Assembly (NCBI RefSeq): GCF_022229005.1
Contig: NZ_JAKKFD010000019.1
Span: 1 to 64,000, forward strand
DNA length: 64,000 nt
Direction: 5' to 3'
From: Micromonospora trifolii
GTDB taxonomy: Bacteria > Actinomycetota > Actinomycetes > Mycobacteriales > Micromonosporaceae
The translations under genes and the position numbers were made by a program. The notes beneath the pieces are model-generated. The model was not told the origin of the DNA and ran no database searches. It saw only the letters and a list, made by a program, of their open reading frames with translations. Shown piece after piece: positions 16,318-30,615 of the stretch; the stretch's first letter is position 1; each line of letters opens with the position of its first letter.

Positions 16318-17289
16318 TCAGTCCAGCCCGCCGTAGGAGTGCAGGCCGGTGAAGAAGATGTTCACGCCGAACAGGTTCATCAGCATGGTGAGGAAGCCGA
16401 GCACCGCGATCCAGGTGGCCACGTTGCGCTTCACGCTGGGCGTCGCGCGCGCGTGCAGGTAGCCGGCGTACACCACCCAGGAGATGAACGCCCAGGTCTC
16501 CTTCGGGTCCCAGCCCCACGGCCGACCCCAGGCCGCCTCGGCCCAGATGGCACCGGCGATCACCGCGAAGGTGAAGATCGGGAACGCGAAGGCGTGCAGC
16601 GCGAAGGTCAGCCGCTCCAGGCCGACCGCGCCGGGCAGGCGCTTGGCCAGGGTGTACGGGAAACTCCGCTTGCCCTGCTCGTACCCGTTGCGCATCAGGA
16701 AGCCGACCGCCGGCACCACGCCGAACAGGAAGATGCCGGACGCGAAGACGATCGTCGAGACGTGGATGACGAACCAGTACGAGTTCAACGCCGGCACCAG
16801 AGGCACGATCGGCACGTACAGCACCAGCTCGGCGGTGGCGACCAGCAGCACCATCACCAGGGTGAGGAAGAGCCCGAGCTTGCGCAGCGACTGTCGCTTC
16901 CAGAGCACCACCAGCCAGGCGGCCACCCCGATGAACGTCACAGTGAGCACGAACTCGTACATGTTGCCCCAGGGCATCCGGTCCGCGGCGAGCCCACGGG
17001 TCACCAGCGCCGCCAGGTGCAGCGCTGCGGCGACCGCTGTGGCCCCGACCCCGATCAGGCCCGCGAGCCGGGCCCGCCCTGCGGAACGGTCGACAGTGGG
17101 CGGCGACGGAACCGGCGCGGGCGGCGTCGGGACGACACCGCCGCCGGCGCCGACCAACTCGCGCGCCGGAGCCGCCGTGGCAACCCGGGTACGCACGTTG
17201 CCCAGCGCGTACTCGACGGCGTGGCCGATCATCGCGACCAGGTACACCAGGATCGCGAAGGTCACCAGATTGTCGGAGAGTGCGGACAT
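16318..17289 (-). CDS. resC: Cytochrome c biogenesis protein ResC/CcsB
   Basis: About 323 residues, polytopic. The heme-handling WWD region is visible as WGRPWGWDPKETWAFI, with flanking His residues in other helices; an N-terminal helix is followed by a cytoplasmic Pro/Val-rich loop of about 50 residues. With ResB it forms the system II heme exporter and cytochrome c heme lyase. It is the last gene of the hemL operon; its ATG overlaps the resB TGA by one base. An upstream GTG at 17292 is a less likely start. Confidence 0.94.
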   Translation of the reverse strand: MSALSDNLVTFAILVYLVAMIGHAVEYALGNVRTRVATAAPARELVGAGGGVVPTPPAPVPSPPTVDRSAGRARLAGLIGVGATAVAAALHLAALVTRGLAADRMPWGNMYEFVLTVTFIGVAAWLVVLWKRQSLRKLGLFLTLVMVLLVATAELVLYVPIVPLVPALNSYWFVIHVSTIVFASGIFLFGVVPAVGFLMRNGYEQGKRSFPYTLAKRLPGAVGLERLTFALHAFAFPIFTFAVIAGAIWAEAAWGRPWGWDPKETWAFISWVVYAGYLHARATPSVKRNVATWIAVLGFLTMLMNLFGVNIFFTGLHSYGGLD

Positions 17290-18932
17290 CACTCGGCTCC
17301 TTCTCGCACGCCGGCCCGGTCAGCGGAGTCAGCGCCAGCACCAGCCCGTTCGGCACCGCTGACGGCGGCGACCAGCTGGGTGAACTCGTCGGCGAACCCT
17401 GGATAGTCGGTACGCGGCAACCCACCGACCTCCATCAAGCTACTACCGCTCGTCGGAGATCCTTCCCCGGGGTCGGCCGGCACCACCCGGAAGAACACCC
17501 GGCGGCGCTTTCCGAACAGCGAACCCATCAGCCCGACCAGCAGCACGCCGCAGCTGACCAGCAGCATCGTCGAGCCCGGATCGTGTCGGATGGAAAGGGT
17601 GACGTACCGCTCGGTGCCCAGGAACTCGACCGTCGTGCCGTCGTCGAGCTTCCAGGTCTCGCCCTTGCGGAGCAGCTTGGTGCCGACCTCCTTGACCTTG
17701 CCGGCCCGCACCTGCCGCTGGTCGAGTTGGTAGACCGAGCCGGGGATGCCGGCGTCCAGGCCGAGGTTGCCCCGGTAGGCGACCAGGTTCAGCGCCGGGT
17801 TGCGCTCGGTCGGGTACTGCGAGCGGACGAACGGCGCCTGCTCGGGCGCCGTGGGCAGGTAGATGCCGGTGAACGCCATCTGCTGATCCGGTGCACGCTG
17901 GCCGGTCGCCGGGTCGACGTTCGCGTCCGGGAAGGCCGCCAGCCCCTCGCTGGTCAGACCCATGTCGCCGGTGGTCAGGAACGGTTCGTCACTGATCTGG
18001 CTGTTGCCGAACCGGTCGGTGTAGCGGATCACCGGGGCGTACCCGTGGCCGAGCAGGTAGACGCTCGCGTCGTTCAGGCGCAGCGGCGAGTTCACCGAGA
18101 AGTCGGCACTGCGGGTCGGCTCGTCCGGGCCGTCGACGGTGACAGTGGCGTTGAAGAACTCCGGCTGACCGGACGCCAGGAACCGGGCCTCGAAGTCGTC
18201 CAGCCGCAGGCAGAAGCGGGGCAGGTCGGCGCTGTTCACGCGGGGGCCGAGCTTCGCCTCGGCGTACTGCTGGCGGGTGTTGCAGAACGCGTTGTCCGCG
18301 CCGGCCACCAGCAGCCGGTTGCCGCTCCAGCCGTACCAGGAGCCGAGCGCCACGCCGATCAGCACAGCGATCAGCGAGGTGTGGAACAGCAGGTTGCCGG
18401 TCTCCTTGAGGTAGCCCTTCTCGGCGGAGACCTCGTCGCCGCGCACCTCCACGCGCCAGCGGCGCTTGCGCAGCGCGGCGGCGATCGCCGCCGCACCGCC
18501 GGGCGGGGCCGGCATCACTGTGTGCTGGGGCAGCCGGGCCATCCGCTTCGGCGCGGCCGGCGGCCGGGACCGCAGCGTGCGGACGTGGTCGCGGAGCCGG
18601 GGCGTGATGCAGCCGATCAGGGAGGTGAACAGCAGCAGGTAGATCGCGGAGAACCAGACCGACCCGAAGACCTCGAACGCGCCGATCCGGTCCAGTCGGG
18701 GGGCCCAGTCCGGGTGGTCGACGAAGTACTCGTTGACCTTCTCCGGGCTGATCCCGCGCTGCGGCAGCACCGAGCCGGGGATGGCGGCGATCGCGAGCAG
18801 GAAGAGCAGGATCAGCGCCGTACGCATGCTGGTGAGCTGCCGCCACGAGTTGCGCAGCAGGGCCAGCAGCCGGTTCGGCCGGCGGCGTGGCGCGGGCGCC
18901 ACGGTCTCCGGTCGGTCGTCGACGACCGTCAT
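17289..18932 (-). CDS. resB: Cytochrome c biogenesis protein ResB
   Basis: About 547 residues. Three N-terminal helices (from LRNSWRQLTSMRTALILLFL), a long extracytoplasmic domain of about 300 residues, and a C-terminal helix near residue 460, followed by a cytoplasmic tail of about 80 residues. This is the ResB/Ccs1 layout; the His in GYLKETGNLLFHTSLIAVLI fits a heme-ligand position. It works with ResC in heme delivery to apocytochrome c. Start ATG 18932 overlaps the ccdA stop by one base. The Ala/Asp-rich C-tail after the last helix is not part of the core family. Confidence 0.93.
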   Translation of the reverse strand: MTVVDDRPETVAPAPRRRPNRLLALLRNSWRQLTSMRTALILLFLLAIAAIPGSVLPQRGISPEKVNEYFVDHPDWAPRLDRIGAFEVFGSVWFSAIYLLLFTSLIGCITPRLRDHVRTLRSRPPAAPKRMARLPQHTVMPAPPGGAAAIAAALRKRRWRVEVRGDEVSAEKGYLKETGNLLFHTSLIAVLIGVALGSWYGWSGNRLLVAGADNAFCNTRQQYAEAKLGPRVNSADLPRFCLRLDDFEARFLASGQPEFFNATVTVDGPDEPTRSADFSVNSPLRLNDASVYLLGHGYAPVIRYTDRFGNSQISDEPFLTTGDMGLTSEGLAAFPDANVDPATGQRAPDQQMAFTGIYLPTAPEQAPFVRSQYPTERNPALNLVAYRGNLGLDAGIPGSVYQLDQRQVRAGKVKEVGTKLLRKGETWKLDDGTTVEFLGTERYVTLSIRHDPGSTMLLVSCGVLLVGLMGSLFGKRRRVFFRVVPADPGEGSPTSGSSLMEVGGLPRTDYPGFADEFTQLVAAVSGAERAGAGADSADRAGVREGAE

Positions 18933-19750
18933 CAGATGCTCACCTCGCCCACCCCGACGGTGGTCTGCAACCAGATCACGAAGCTCTGCCAACCGCCGGT
19001 GACCAGGGCCAGGCCGATCAGGATGAGCAGAGCGCCGCCGACCCGGGTGACCCAGCGGCTGTTGCGCCGGACGGCGCGGAAGACCCCGAGCAGGCGTTCG
19101 AAGCCCAGCCCGAAGACGATGAACGGTATCCCCAACCCGAGGCAGTACGCCACGGCGAGCACCACAGCGCGGTCGCTCTGGCCGCTGGCGGTGGCCATGC
19201 CCATCACCGCGCCGAGCGTGGGGCCGGTGCAGGGCACCCAACTGAGCGCGAAGACAGCCCCGAAGACCGGTGCGCCGAGCAGCCCGGCCGACGGCAACCG
19301 GGAGATCCGGAACTCCCGTTGCAGGGCCGGGATCATCCCGAGGTAGCTCAGCCCCGCCACGATGACCAGCACGCCGACGCCGATCTGCAACTCGCGCTTG
19401 TAGTCGAAGAACACCCGGCCGATGCTGGCGAAGAGGATCGCGGTGGCCACGAAGACGACCGTGAAGCCGCCGATGAAGAGCAGCGTCCCGGCGAGCACCC
19501 GCCCCTTAACCGCGCCGACTCGCGCCACCCGCTCCTTGACCGCGACACCCCCACTGCCCGGCGCGGGATCCGCCGCGGGCCGGCGGCCCTCCAGGTCGGC
19601 GCCGGCCAGGCCGGTCACGTACGACAGGTAACCGGGGACGAGCGGAAGCACGCACGGGGAGAGGAAGCTGACCAGGCCGGCGAGCGCCGCCGCGCCGATG
19701 GCGAGCAGCAGCGGCCCGCTGAGGGCCAACTCCCGGAAGGTATCGCCCAT
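18932..19750 (-). CDS. ccdA: Thiol-disulfide transporter CcdA
   Basis: About 272 residues with six hydrophobic helices. The redox cysteine pair is visible in FLSPCVLPLVPGYLSYVTG and WVPCTGPTLGAVMG. CcdA carries reducing power across the membrane from thioredoxin to extracytoplasmic thiol-disulfide proteins such as ResA. A loop of about 30 residues rich in Pro/Ala/Gly separates the first two helices. Coupled by one-base overlaps to resA upstream and resB downstream. Confidence 0.94.
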   Translation of the reverse strand: MGDTFRELALSGPLLLAIGAAALAGLVSFLSPCVLPLVPGYLSYVTGLAGADLEGRRPAADPAPGSGGVAVKERVARVGAVKGRVLAGTLLFIGGFTVVFVATAILFASIGRVFFDYKRELQIGVGVLVIVAGLSYLGMIPALQREFRISRLPSAGLLGAPVFGAVFALSWVPCTGPTLGAVMGMATASGQSDRAVVLAVAYCLGLGIPFIVFGLGFERLLGVFRAVRRNSRWVTRVGGALLILIGLALVTGGWQSFVIWLQTTVGVGEVSI

Positions 19751-20319
19751 CAGTTCGGCGCTGACTTCTCGGCGGCGATCCGTTCGACGATCGGTTGCAG
19801 GCCCTCCTGCTTGACGGCGGCCCGGATCACCGCCGCGATCCGGCCGTCCCGGTCGAGCACCACAGTCGCCGGCACGCTGTTCGGCGGGATGTCCAGGGCG
19901 AGTGCCGTCTTGCTCGACGGGTCGAACAGGCTCGGATAGGTGACCCGGCCCTTCTCGAACGCCTTGGCCTTGTCCCGCGAATCCTGGACGTTGATGCCGA
20001 GGAAGTTCACCCCGGAACCCTTGGTGGCCTGGTAGACGGCTTCCAGGTCGTCCGCCTCGGCGCGGCACGGCGCGCACCAGGAACCCCAGAAGTTGACCAC
20101 CACGACCTGACCGCGCGCCTCGCTGACGTCGTAGCTGCCGCCGAGCAGCAGCTCACCGGCGACCTTCGGAGGTGCGGAGCGCTGGTCCGGTGCGCACTCG
20201 AAGATCCCGTCGGTGGTGGTCGTGCAGGTCTTCTCCTGCGCCTTCGACGACGTGCAGCCGACCAGCGCCACCGCGGCGACGGTGGCGAGCAGACCGGCGG
20301 TCCACCTCCGGGCGTTCAT
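19750..20319 (-). CDS. resA: ResA-like thioredoxin-fold lipoprotein
   Basis: About 189 residues. An N-terminal lipoprotein signal ends at LVGC, so it is probably anchored outside the membrane. The thioredoxin active site is NFWGSWCAPCRAEA, and NSVPATVVLDRDG is the cis-Pro region. It reduces apocytochrome c cysteines before heme attachment, fed by CcdA. One-base TGATG overlap with the phosphatase gene upstream and ccdA downstream. Confidence 0.93.
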   Translation of the reverse strand: MNARRWTAGLLATVAAVALVGCTSSKAQEKTCTTTTDGIFECAPDQRSAPPKVAGELLLGGSYDVSEARGQVVVVNFWGSWCAPCRAEADDLEAVYQATKGSGVNFLGINVQDSRDKAKAFEKGRVTYPSLFDPSSKTALALDIPPNSVPATVVLDRDGRIAAVIRAAVKQEGLQPIVERIAAEKSAPN

Positions 20320-20966
20320 CAGGCCCCCTTGGCCGTCCGGGCTGTCGCGGAGAGAGCGATCAGGTGCGCGGCCGGCTCGCTGTAGCCGATGCCCACCACC
20401 TTCGCGTCGTCGAAGTGGAACGAGGTGAGGCTCGCCAGCCCGCACTGCCGCTTGCGCGGGTCGTGCCAGAGCCGCTTGCGCTCGACGTGACGGCGCAACG
20501 TCCAGATCGGGAGCTGGTGCGACACCAGCACCGCCTCGCGGCCCTCGGCGGCGACCCGGGCGGCCTGCACGGCGGCGAACATCCGCTCGGCGATCACCCG
20601 GTACGCCTCGCCCCAGGACGGGGTCACCGGGTCGCGCAGCACCCACCAGTTACGCGGGTCGCGGAACGACCCGTCACCCGGGGAGACCTTCTTGCCCTCG
20701 AACCAGTTGGCGCTCTCGATCAACCGCTCGTCCACCCCGACCGGCAGCCCGAACTGGGCGGCGATCGGCTCGGCGGTCTGCTGGGCGCGCTCCAGCGGGC
20801 TGGCCACCACGTGCACGATCTCCCGCTCCGCCAGGCCCTGCGCGGCGGCCTTGGCCATCTGCACGCCCAGCTCGGAGAGGCGGAAACCGGGCAGCCGGCC
20901 GTAGAGGATCTGGTCGGGGTTGTACACCTCGCCGTGCCGAAGCACGTGCACCACCGTCTTGCTCAA
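20319..20966 (-). CDS. Histidine phosphatase (phosphoglycerate mutase-like) family protein
   Basis: About 215 residues. The phosphohistidine motif is VLRHGEVYNP and the second His is in LVSHQLPIW. The order hemL, this gene, resA is conserved in actinomycetes, but its role in the pathway is unknown; it is not a glycolytic mutase by context. No good ATG exists; TTG 20966, seven bases downstream of the hemL stop, is the most likely start, and the near GTG-GTG codons at V4-V5 are an alternative. Stop overlaps the resA start. Confidence 0.87.
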   Translation of the reverse strand: MSKTVVHVLRHGEVYNPDQILYGRLPGFRLSELGVQMAKAAAQGLAEREIVHVVASPLERAQQTAEPIAAQFGLPVGVDERLIESANWFEGKKVSPGDGSFRDPRNWWVLRDPVTPSWGEAYRVIAERMFAAVQAARVAAEGREAVLVSHQLPIWTLRRHVERKRLWHDPRKRQCGLASLTSFHFDDAKVVGIGYSEPAAHLIALSATARTAKGA

Positions 20967-20973
20967 GGTTTTT

Positions 20974-22311
20974 CTACCCCCCGTGACCGGCCGCTGCCGC
21001 CGCGTTCGCCGCCGTGGGCAGCGCGTCGGCGATGTGTTCCAGAGCGGCGTCGTCCAGCGCCGCCGACACGAACCACGATTCGAACGCGCTCGGCGGCAGG
21101 TAGACGCCGGCGGCGAGCATCGCGTGGAAGAACGCCTTGAACGCCGGCACCTGCTGGGTGCGCGCACTGTCGTAGTCGACCACGTCGGCGTCGGTGAAGA
21201 AGACCGAGAACATGCTGCCCGCGTACGACAGCCGGTGCGGGACCCCGGCGGCGGCCAACGCGTCGGACGCCAGCTTGCCCACGACGGCGGCCGTCTCGTC
21301 GAGGCGCTGGTACAGCGCGTCGTCGGCGAGCCGCAGGGTCGCCAGGCCGGCGGCGCAGGCCAGCGGGTTACCGGAGAGGGTGCCGGCCTGGTAGACCGGC
21401 CCGGCCGGCGCGAGCCGCGCCATGATGTCCGCGCGCCCGCCGAACGCCGCGGCGGGCAGGCCACCACCCATGACCTTGCCGTACGTCCACAGGTCGGCGT
21501 CGGAGGCGTCGAGGCCGTGCCACCCGGCGCGGGAGACCCGGAACCCGGTCATCACCTCGTCCACCACGAGCAGGGCGCCGTGGGCGTGCGCGATCCGGGC
21601 GAGCTGCTGGTTGAAGCCGTCGCGGGGGGCCACCACGCCCATGTTGCCGGCGGCGGCCTCGGTGATCACCGCGGCGATGTGCTCGCCCTCGGCGGCGAAC
21701 GCCTCCTCGACGGCCCGGATGTCGTTGTACGGAAGCACTATCGTCTCGCTGGCCGCCGCACCGGTCACGCCGGGCGAGTCGGGCAGGCCCAGGGTGGCCA
21801 CGCCGGAGCCGGCGGCGGCGAGCAGCGCGTCGACGTGGCCGTGGTAGCAGCCGGCGAACTTGACGATCTTCGAGCGGCCGGTGAAGCCGCGGGCCAGCCG
21901 GATCGCCGACATGGTCGCCTCGGTGCCCGAGTTGACCAGGCGGACCTGCTCCATCGGGGTCCGGTCGACCAGCTCGGCGGCCAACTCCACCTCACCGGGG
22001 GTGGGCGTGCCGAAACTGGTGCCCCGGGCGGCGGCGACCTGGACGGCCTCCACCACCTCCGGGTGGGCGTGCCCGAGGATCAGCGGACCCCAGGAGCAGA
22101 CCAGGTCGACGTAGCGGCGGCCGTCGGCGTCGTACAGCCACGGGCCCTCACCACGGACCATGAAACGCGGGGTGCCGCCGACCGCCTGGAAGGCACGCAC
22201 AGGGGAGTTCACCCCGCCCGGCACGATGGCGCGGGCGCGGTCGAACAGGGCCTCGGAGGCCGGCGCGTCGGCTGGATAGCGGCCGGACCCGGCGGGAAAG
22301 ATGTCGGTCAC
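20974..22311 (-). CDS. hemL: Glutamate-1-semialdehyde 2,1-aminomutase
   Basis: About 445 residues. Converts glutamate-1-semialdehyde to 5-aminolevulinate, the tetrapyrrole precursor. Visible features: [20 protein letters not shown] near the start, [14 protein letters not shown] phosphate loop ([20 protein letters not shown]), [10 protein letters not shown] with the PLP-ring Asp, and the Schiff-base lysine in [19 protein letters not shown]. First gene of a heme/cytochrome c operon. GTG 22311 is the start; an ATG does not occur at a better place. Confidence 0.95.
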   Translation of the reverse strand: MTDIFPAGSGRYPADAPASEALFDRARAIVPGGVNSPVRAFQAVGGTPRFMVRGEGPWLYDADGRRYVDLVCSWGPLILGHAHPEVVEAVQVAAARGTSFGTPTPGEVELAAELVDRTPMEQVRLVNSGTEATMSAIRLARGFTGRSKIVKFAGCYHGHVDALLAAAGSGVATLGLPDSPGVTGAAASETIVLPYNDIRAVEEAFAAEGEHIAAVITEAAAGNMGVVAPRDGFNQQLARIAHAHGALLVVDEVMTGFRVSRAGWHGLDASDADLWTYGKVMGGGLPAAAFGGRADIMARLAPAGPVYQAGTLSGNPLACAAGLATLRLADDALYQRLDETAAVVGKLASDALAAAGVPHRLSYAGSMFSVFFTDADVVDYDSARTQQVPAFKAFFHAMLAAGVYLPPSAFESWFVSAALDDAALEHIADALPTAANAAAAAGHGG

Positions 22312-22490
22312 GATGCCGCCATTGTGACAGCGCCGGGCCGTCAACCAGCAGCCACCCCGTTGTGGGGTTACCCGGCTCACCCATGACCTGCGCCGCTCAG
22401 CGGCACCGACACGGGGGGCCTCGCGGCCTGGACGGGGACGGCTCGCGGCCTCGACAGGCCAGGTCGGTCGGATCGCGCTAGGCTGACCGG

Positions 22491-22826
22491 GTGGATCGTG
22501 CCGAACTGTCCATCACGCTACACCGGACGGGCGACGAAGCAGTCTTGCGCCTGGCCGGTGAGATCGACATGCTCACGGCGGCCCAGCTCTCCACCGTCGT
22601 CAACGAGGTGCTGGCCGACCCACCCCCGCGGATCGTGCTCGACCTCGGCGGCGTCACCTTCTGCGACTCGCAGGGCCTGGGCACCCTTGTCGTGCTCAGC
22701 CGCAAGGCCAGCCACGCGCAGAGCCTGCTGATGCTGACGCACGTGGGCGACTTCCTGATCCGCGTTCTGGACATCACCGGCCTGCGCAGCGCCCTGATGA
22801 TCCGCAACGACCAGCCCACCGGCTGA
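22491..22826 (+). CDS. STAS-domain anti-sigma factor antagonist
   Basis: About 111 residues, a single STAS domain. The phosphorylatable Ser is in [19 protein letters not shown], the exact place of the regulatory Ser in SpoIIAA and RsbV. It would bind an RsbW-type anti-sigma factor when unphosphorylated. Start GTG 22491 follows closely after a possible -10 (TAGGCT at about 22479), so the transcript may be leaderless. Its neighbour on the other strand is the response regulator; the SpoIIE-type phosphatase at 28056 is a plausible activator. Confidence 0.92.
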   Translation: MDRAELSITLHRTGDEAVLRLAGEIDMLTAAQLSTVVNEVLADPPPRIVLDLGGVTFCDSQGLGTLVVLSRKASHAQSLLMLTHVGDFLIRVLDITGLRSALMIRNDQPTG

Positions 22827-22840
22827 GCCGCCCCGCCGCG

Positions 22841-23391
22841 TCAGGCGGTGTTGCCCCAGCGGGCCTGTTCAAGCATCCGTACCGCCCGGTCGCGGACCTC
22901 CGGGTCGTCCGAGCGGAGCAGCGTGGTCGCCTCGTCGACAGCGTCGGTGAGCCGCCGCCACTGCGTGTCGCGCTCCCGGACCAGATCCGACTGGGTGGCC
23001 AGTTGGCGGGTCTTCACCCACAGCTCGACGAAGACCGACACCTTGGCCCGGAGCACCCACGGGTCGAACGGCTTGGTGAGGTAGTCCACAGCCCCCACCT
23101 GGTAGCCCCGGAGAGCGAGCTGGGCGTCCCGGTCGGCGGCGGTGAGGAAGATGATCGGAACGTGCCGGGTCCGTTCGCGGCGCTTGATGTGGCTCGCCGT
23201 CTCGAAGCCGTCCATGTCCGGCATCTGCGCGTCCAACAGGATCACCGCGAAGTCGTCCACCAGCAGCTGCTTGAGCGCCGCCTCGCCGCTCTCCACCGCC
23301 ACGGACTGGACCGGCAGGCCCTGGAGGATCGCCTCCAGGGCCGTCAGATTCTGCCGCCGGTCGTCCACGAGCAGGGCCTTGGCCATCTGGG

Positions 23392-23395
<4 letters not shown>
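22841..23395 (-). CDS. Response regulator with C-terminal helical extension
   Basis: About 184 residues. Receiver domain at residues 5-125: acidic pocket LLVDDRRQN, phosphoacceptor Asp in ILLDAQMPDMDGFE, Thr in IIFLTAADRD, and Lys in YLTKPFD. After it comes about 55 residues of charged helix and no DNA-binding or enzymatic output. GTG 23395 overlaps the kinase stop in a GTGA, so it is made with the hybrid kinase and is probably its phosphotransfer partner. Confidence 0.93.
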
Positions 23396-27762
<4,367 letters not shown>

Positions 27763-28055
27763 TCCTCGCTCAACTCGGGGGTCGCCGGTCCGTGCGGACA
27801 CACCGGCACCCCATATTGTGCCCGCGCGCGCCGTGGTGCCAGGGTGCGCGACCCGCCGGATGGCATCGATCGCCCGGTCGACCCGCCCGATCGGCGTCGA
27901 GTCGACACGGCGCGCCGCAAACCTCGCCCGGCTCTCGGACCTGTCGTTTCGACACGTCAACACGCGCGCTGCCACCGGTGCCGCTGACCGACGCGACAGG
28001 CCCGCGATCGGTGATCGGCTTGGCACCCGGCAGGGCGACGGTGGAGGATACGGGG

Positions 28056-30128
28056 GTGCCAGACGAGGCGGGGCCCGCGATGGCCGGGGCCCGGGACGGG
28101 GCCGTCCGGCGTGTCCGGCTGCCCGCCGACCGCCGCACGCCGGCCGCCGCCCGCGCCGTGGTCCGCTCGGTGTTGACCGAGTCACACCTGGACGAGCTGG
28201 CCAACGAGGCGCTGCTGCTCACCACCGAGCTGACCACCAACGCCGTCGAGCACGCCCGTACCGAGCTGGACATCGAGGTCGTCGCGGACGAGATCGGGCT
28301 GACCGTCACCGTCTCCGACTTCGCTCCCGGTTCCGGCGACGAGCTGACCGTCGGCGACCGCAACGACTCCACCGAGATCAACGAGGTCTCCGTGCGGGGC
28401 CGGGGCCTGCTGCTGGTCGACCACTTCGCCAGCCGCTGGGGCACCACGTACCTGCCCACCGGGAAGGGCGTCTGGTTCCGGCTGGACCGCCCCGGTGCCG
28501 ACCCACCCTCCGGGCGCGCCATCGGCGAGTCGACACCGGCCAACGCCGGCCCCCGGACGAGCGCCGACGGGTCCGCGCCGAGCGCCAGCGCGATGAGCGA
28601 GCTCATGCAGACCGCCCCCGACCTGTACGGGGACGACCCGTTGCCCGACTTCGCCACCAGCCTGCTCAGCCGGGTCGCCGAGATGGTGGGCGCGGCCGGC
28701 GGCACGATCCGTCTGGACCGGGGCGACGGGCAGGGCCGCCAGGTGCTGGCCCGCTTCGGTCGGCCGCCCCGCCCCGGCAGCGAACTGCTCCGGGTGCCAC
28801 TGACCGTGCACCGCCCGTACGCCGGTGAGCTGGAGTTGGACGCCGCGCCGTCGGCGTACGCCCAACCGTTGGCGGTGCTCACCGCCGAGCGGCTGTCGCT
28901 GCACCTGGAGAACGACCGGCTGCGCCGGGCCGACGTCCGCCGGCAGGCGTGGCTGACGTTCCTGGCCGAGGCGAGCGAACTACTGGCCCAGTCGCTGGAC
29001 GTCGACCTGACGATGGCGCTGGTGCCGCAGTTGGTGGTGCCGCGACTCGGTCAGTGGTGCGCTGTGCACACCACCGACGAGTGGGGCCGGCTCCGGCTGG
29101 CGGCGGCCAGCCACGCCGACGAGTCGATGCTTCCGCAGTTGCACAAGGTGCTGGCGGAGACCGGGCCCGACTCGATCCAGGCCCGCCTGCGTGAGGCGTC
29201 CCGCAGCGCGGCGCAGATCCCCCTGGGCGGGCCGATGGAGGGCTTCGCGGTCCCGTTGATCGCCCGCGGGCAGCGGCTCGGGACCCTGGCGGTGGGGCGG
29301 CACCAGCGGCACCGGCACGACCCGGACGAGGTGGCCGTGTTGGAGGACGTGGCCCGGCGGGCCGCGCTGGCCATCGAGAACGCCCGGATCCACGCCGAAC
29401 GCCGTCGGGTGGCGCAGACGCTCCAGCAGTCACTGCTGCCGCCGGTGCTGCCGCTGGTGGACGGGATCGGTTTCGCCGCCGAGTACGTCCCGACCGGCGA
29501 CGACGCCGAGGTGGGCGGCGACTTCTACGACGTGGTGCCGTTGCCCGACGGGCGTTGGCTGGTGGTCATCGGTGACGTCTCCGGCAAGGGTGTCCAGGCC
29601 GCCGCGGTGACCGGGCTGGTCCGGGACGTCATCCGGGTGCTGGTCGGCGACGGCAAGCCGTTGCCGGAGGCGCTGGCGCGGCTCAACGAGACACTTGTCG
29701 AGCGCGGGGGCGGTCGCTACTGCACGCTGGCGCTGGCAGCGGTCGGGCCGGGCGAGGGCGACCAGTTGGACGTGTCGCTGCACCTCGCCGGGCACGACCG
29801 GCCGGTGCTGCTGGCCGGTGCGGGCGGCGCCGAGTTCGTCGGCACCGGCGGCACCGCGCTCGGCCTGCTCGACACGATCACCTCGCCGACGGCGCAGATC
29901 ACGCTCGCGCCGGGCGATTCGCTGATCTTCTACACCGATGGCGTCACCGAGCGGCGGCGCGGCCGGGAGCTGTTCGGCACCGACCGGCTGCGGGATGCCG
30001 CCGCGCCCCTGGCCGGCTATTCGGCCGACGTGGTGGCCGCCCGGCTGCGCGCCGCGGCGATCAACTTCTCGGTCGAGCCGCCCCGGGACGACATCGCCGT
30101 TCTGGTGCTCCGCAACGACGCGACCTGA
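28056..30128 (+). CDS. RsbW-like HATPase + GAF + SpoIIE-type phosphatase
   Basis: About 690 residues. Domains in order: RsbW-type ATPase (about 20-150; ELTTNAVEHARTEL, then VRGRGLLLVDHFASRWG), a linker, a GAF domain (about 300-440, ending LAIENARIHAERRRVAQTLQ), and a SpoIIE/RsbU PP2C phosphatase (about 455-690; EVGGDFYDVVPLPDG, IGDVSGKGVQAAAVTG, LIFYTDGVTERR, RDDIAVLVL). It may both phosphorylate and dephosphorylate STAS proteins. GTG 28056 has GGAGG at 28043-28047. Divergent from the poly-HAMP kinase, with which it shares a control region of about 290 bases. Confidence 0.93.
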   Translation: MPDEAGPAMAGARDGAVRRVRLPADRRTPAAARAVVRSVLTESHLDELANEALLLTTELTTNAVEHARTELDIEVVADEIGLTVTVSDFAPGSGDELTVGDRNDSTEINEVSVRGRGLLLVDHFASRWGTTYLPTGKGVWFRLDRPGADPPSGRAIGESTPANAGPRTSADGSAPSASAMSELMQTAPDLYGDDPLPDFATSLLSRVAEMVGAAGGTIRLDRGDGQGRQVLARFGRPPRPGSELLRVPLTVHRPYAGELELDAAPSAYAQPLAVLTAERLSLHLENDRLRRADVRRQAWLTFLAEASELLAQSLDVDLTMALVPQLVVPRLGQWCAVHTTDEWGRLRLAAASHADESMLPQLHKVLAETGPDSIQARLREASRSAAQIPLGGPMEGFAVPLIARGQRLGTLAVGRHQRHRHDPDEVAVLEDVARRAALAIENARIHAERRRVAQTLQQSLLPPVLPLVDGIGFAAEYVPTGDDAEVGGDFYDVVPLPDGRWLVVIGDVSGKGVQAAAVTGLVRDVIRVLVGDGKPLPEALARLNETLVERGGGRYCTLALAAVGPGEGDQLDVSLHLAGHDRPVLLAGAGGAEFVGTGGTALGLLDTITSPTAQITLAPGDSLIFYTDGVTERRRGRELFGTDRLRDAAAPLAGYSADVVAARLRAAAINFSVEPPRDDIAVLVLRNDAT

Positions 30129-30177
30129 CCGCCGCGCGGCCCCCCGGATATCGGGTCCGCTCGGTAGATTGACTGTC

Positions 30178-30585
30178 ATGACGAGCGTCGCGCAGGTCAC
30201 GTCGTACTCCCGGCCGGCGGCCCGGGCCCTCATCGTCGCGCAGTTCGCGACCATCGGCGGGTTCCTCGCCGTGCTGCTGCTCTACGTCGGTCAGATGACG
30301 AGCGCCGGCGTCGGCCCGGCCGAGATGCTGACCGGCGCGTACGACCCGAAGGACGTGGCCTTCTTTGGGGCGCTCCACCCCGTGGTGGCGGTGCTCTACC
30401 TGACCGGTGCGGTGCTCGGGCTGCCGTTGGCGATCGTCGCGGGGGTGGTGGTCGCCCGGGAGCGCGAGGCCCTGCCCCGTGCGACCCGGTCACTGCTGCT
30501 GGCCGGCGCGGTCGGCAGCCTGCTGGTGCTGGTGGCCCGTCTCACCCCGCCGCTGCTGGACATGCACCGGTGGTGGATGGACTGA
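30178..30585 (+). CDS. Small integral membrane protein, unknown function
   Basis: About 135 residues with three clear hydrophobic segments (around FATIGGFLAVLLLYVGQM, VVAVLYLTGAVLGLPLAIVA and SLLLAGAVGSLLVLVARL). No motif is recognised. ATG 30178 is 50 bases after the phosphatase stop; a TAGATT box at about 30165 could be its own -10. It may form part of the same signalling unit, which is only positional inference. Confidence 0.72.
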   Translation: MTSVAQVTSYSRPAARALIVAQFATIGGFLAVLLLYVGQMTSAGVGPAEMLTGAYDPKDVAFFGALHPVVAVLYLTGAVLGLPLAIVAGVVVAREREALPRATRSLLLAGAVGSLLVLVARLTPPLLDMHRWWMD

Positions 30586-30615
30586 CCCCGGCGGGCTCAC
30601 ACGGCCAGGCCGGCC

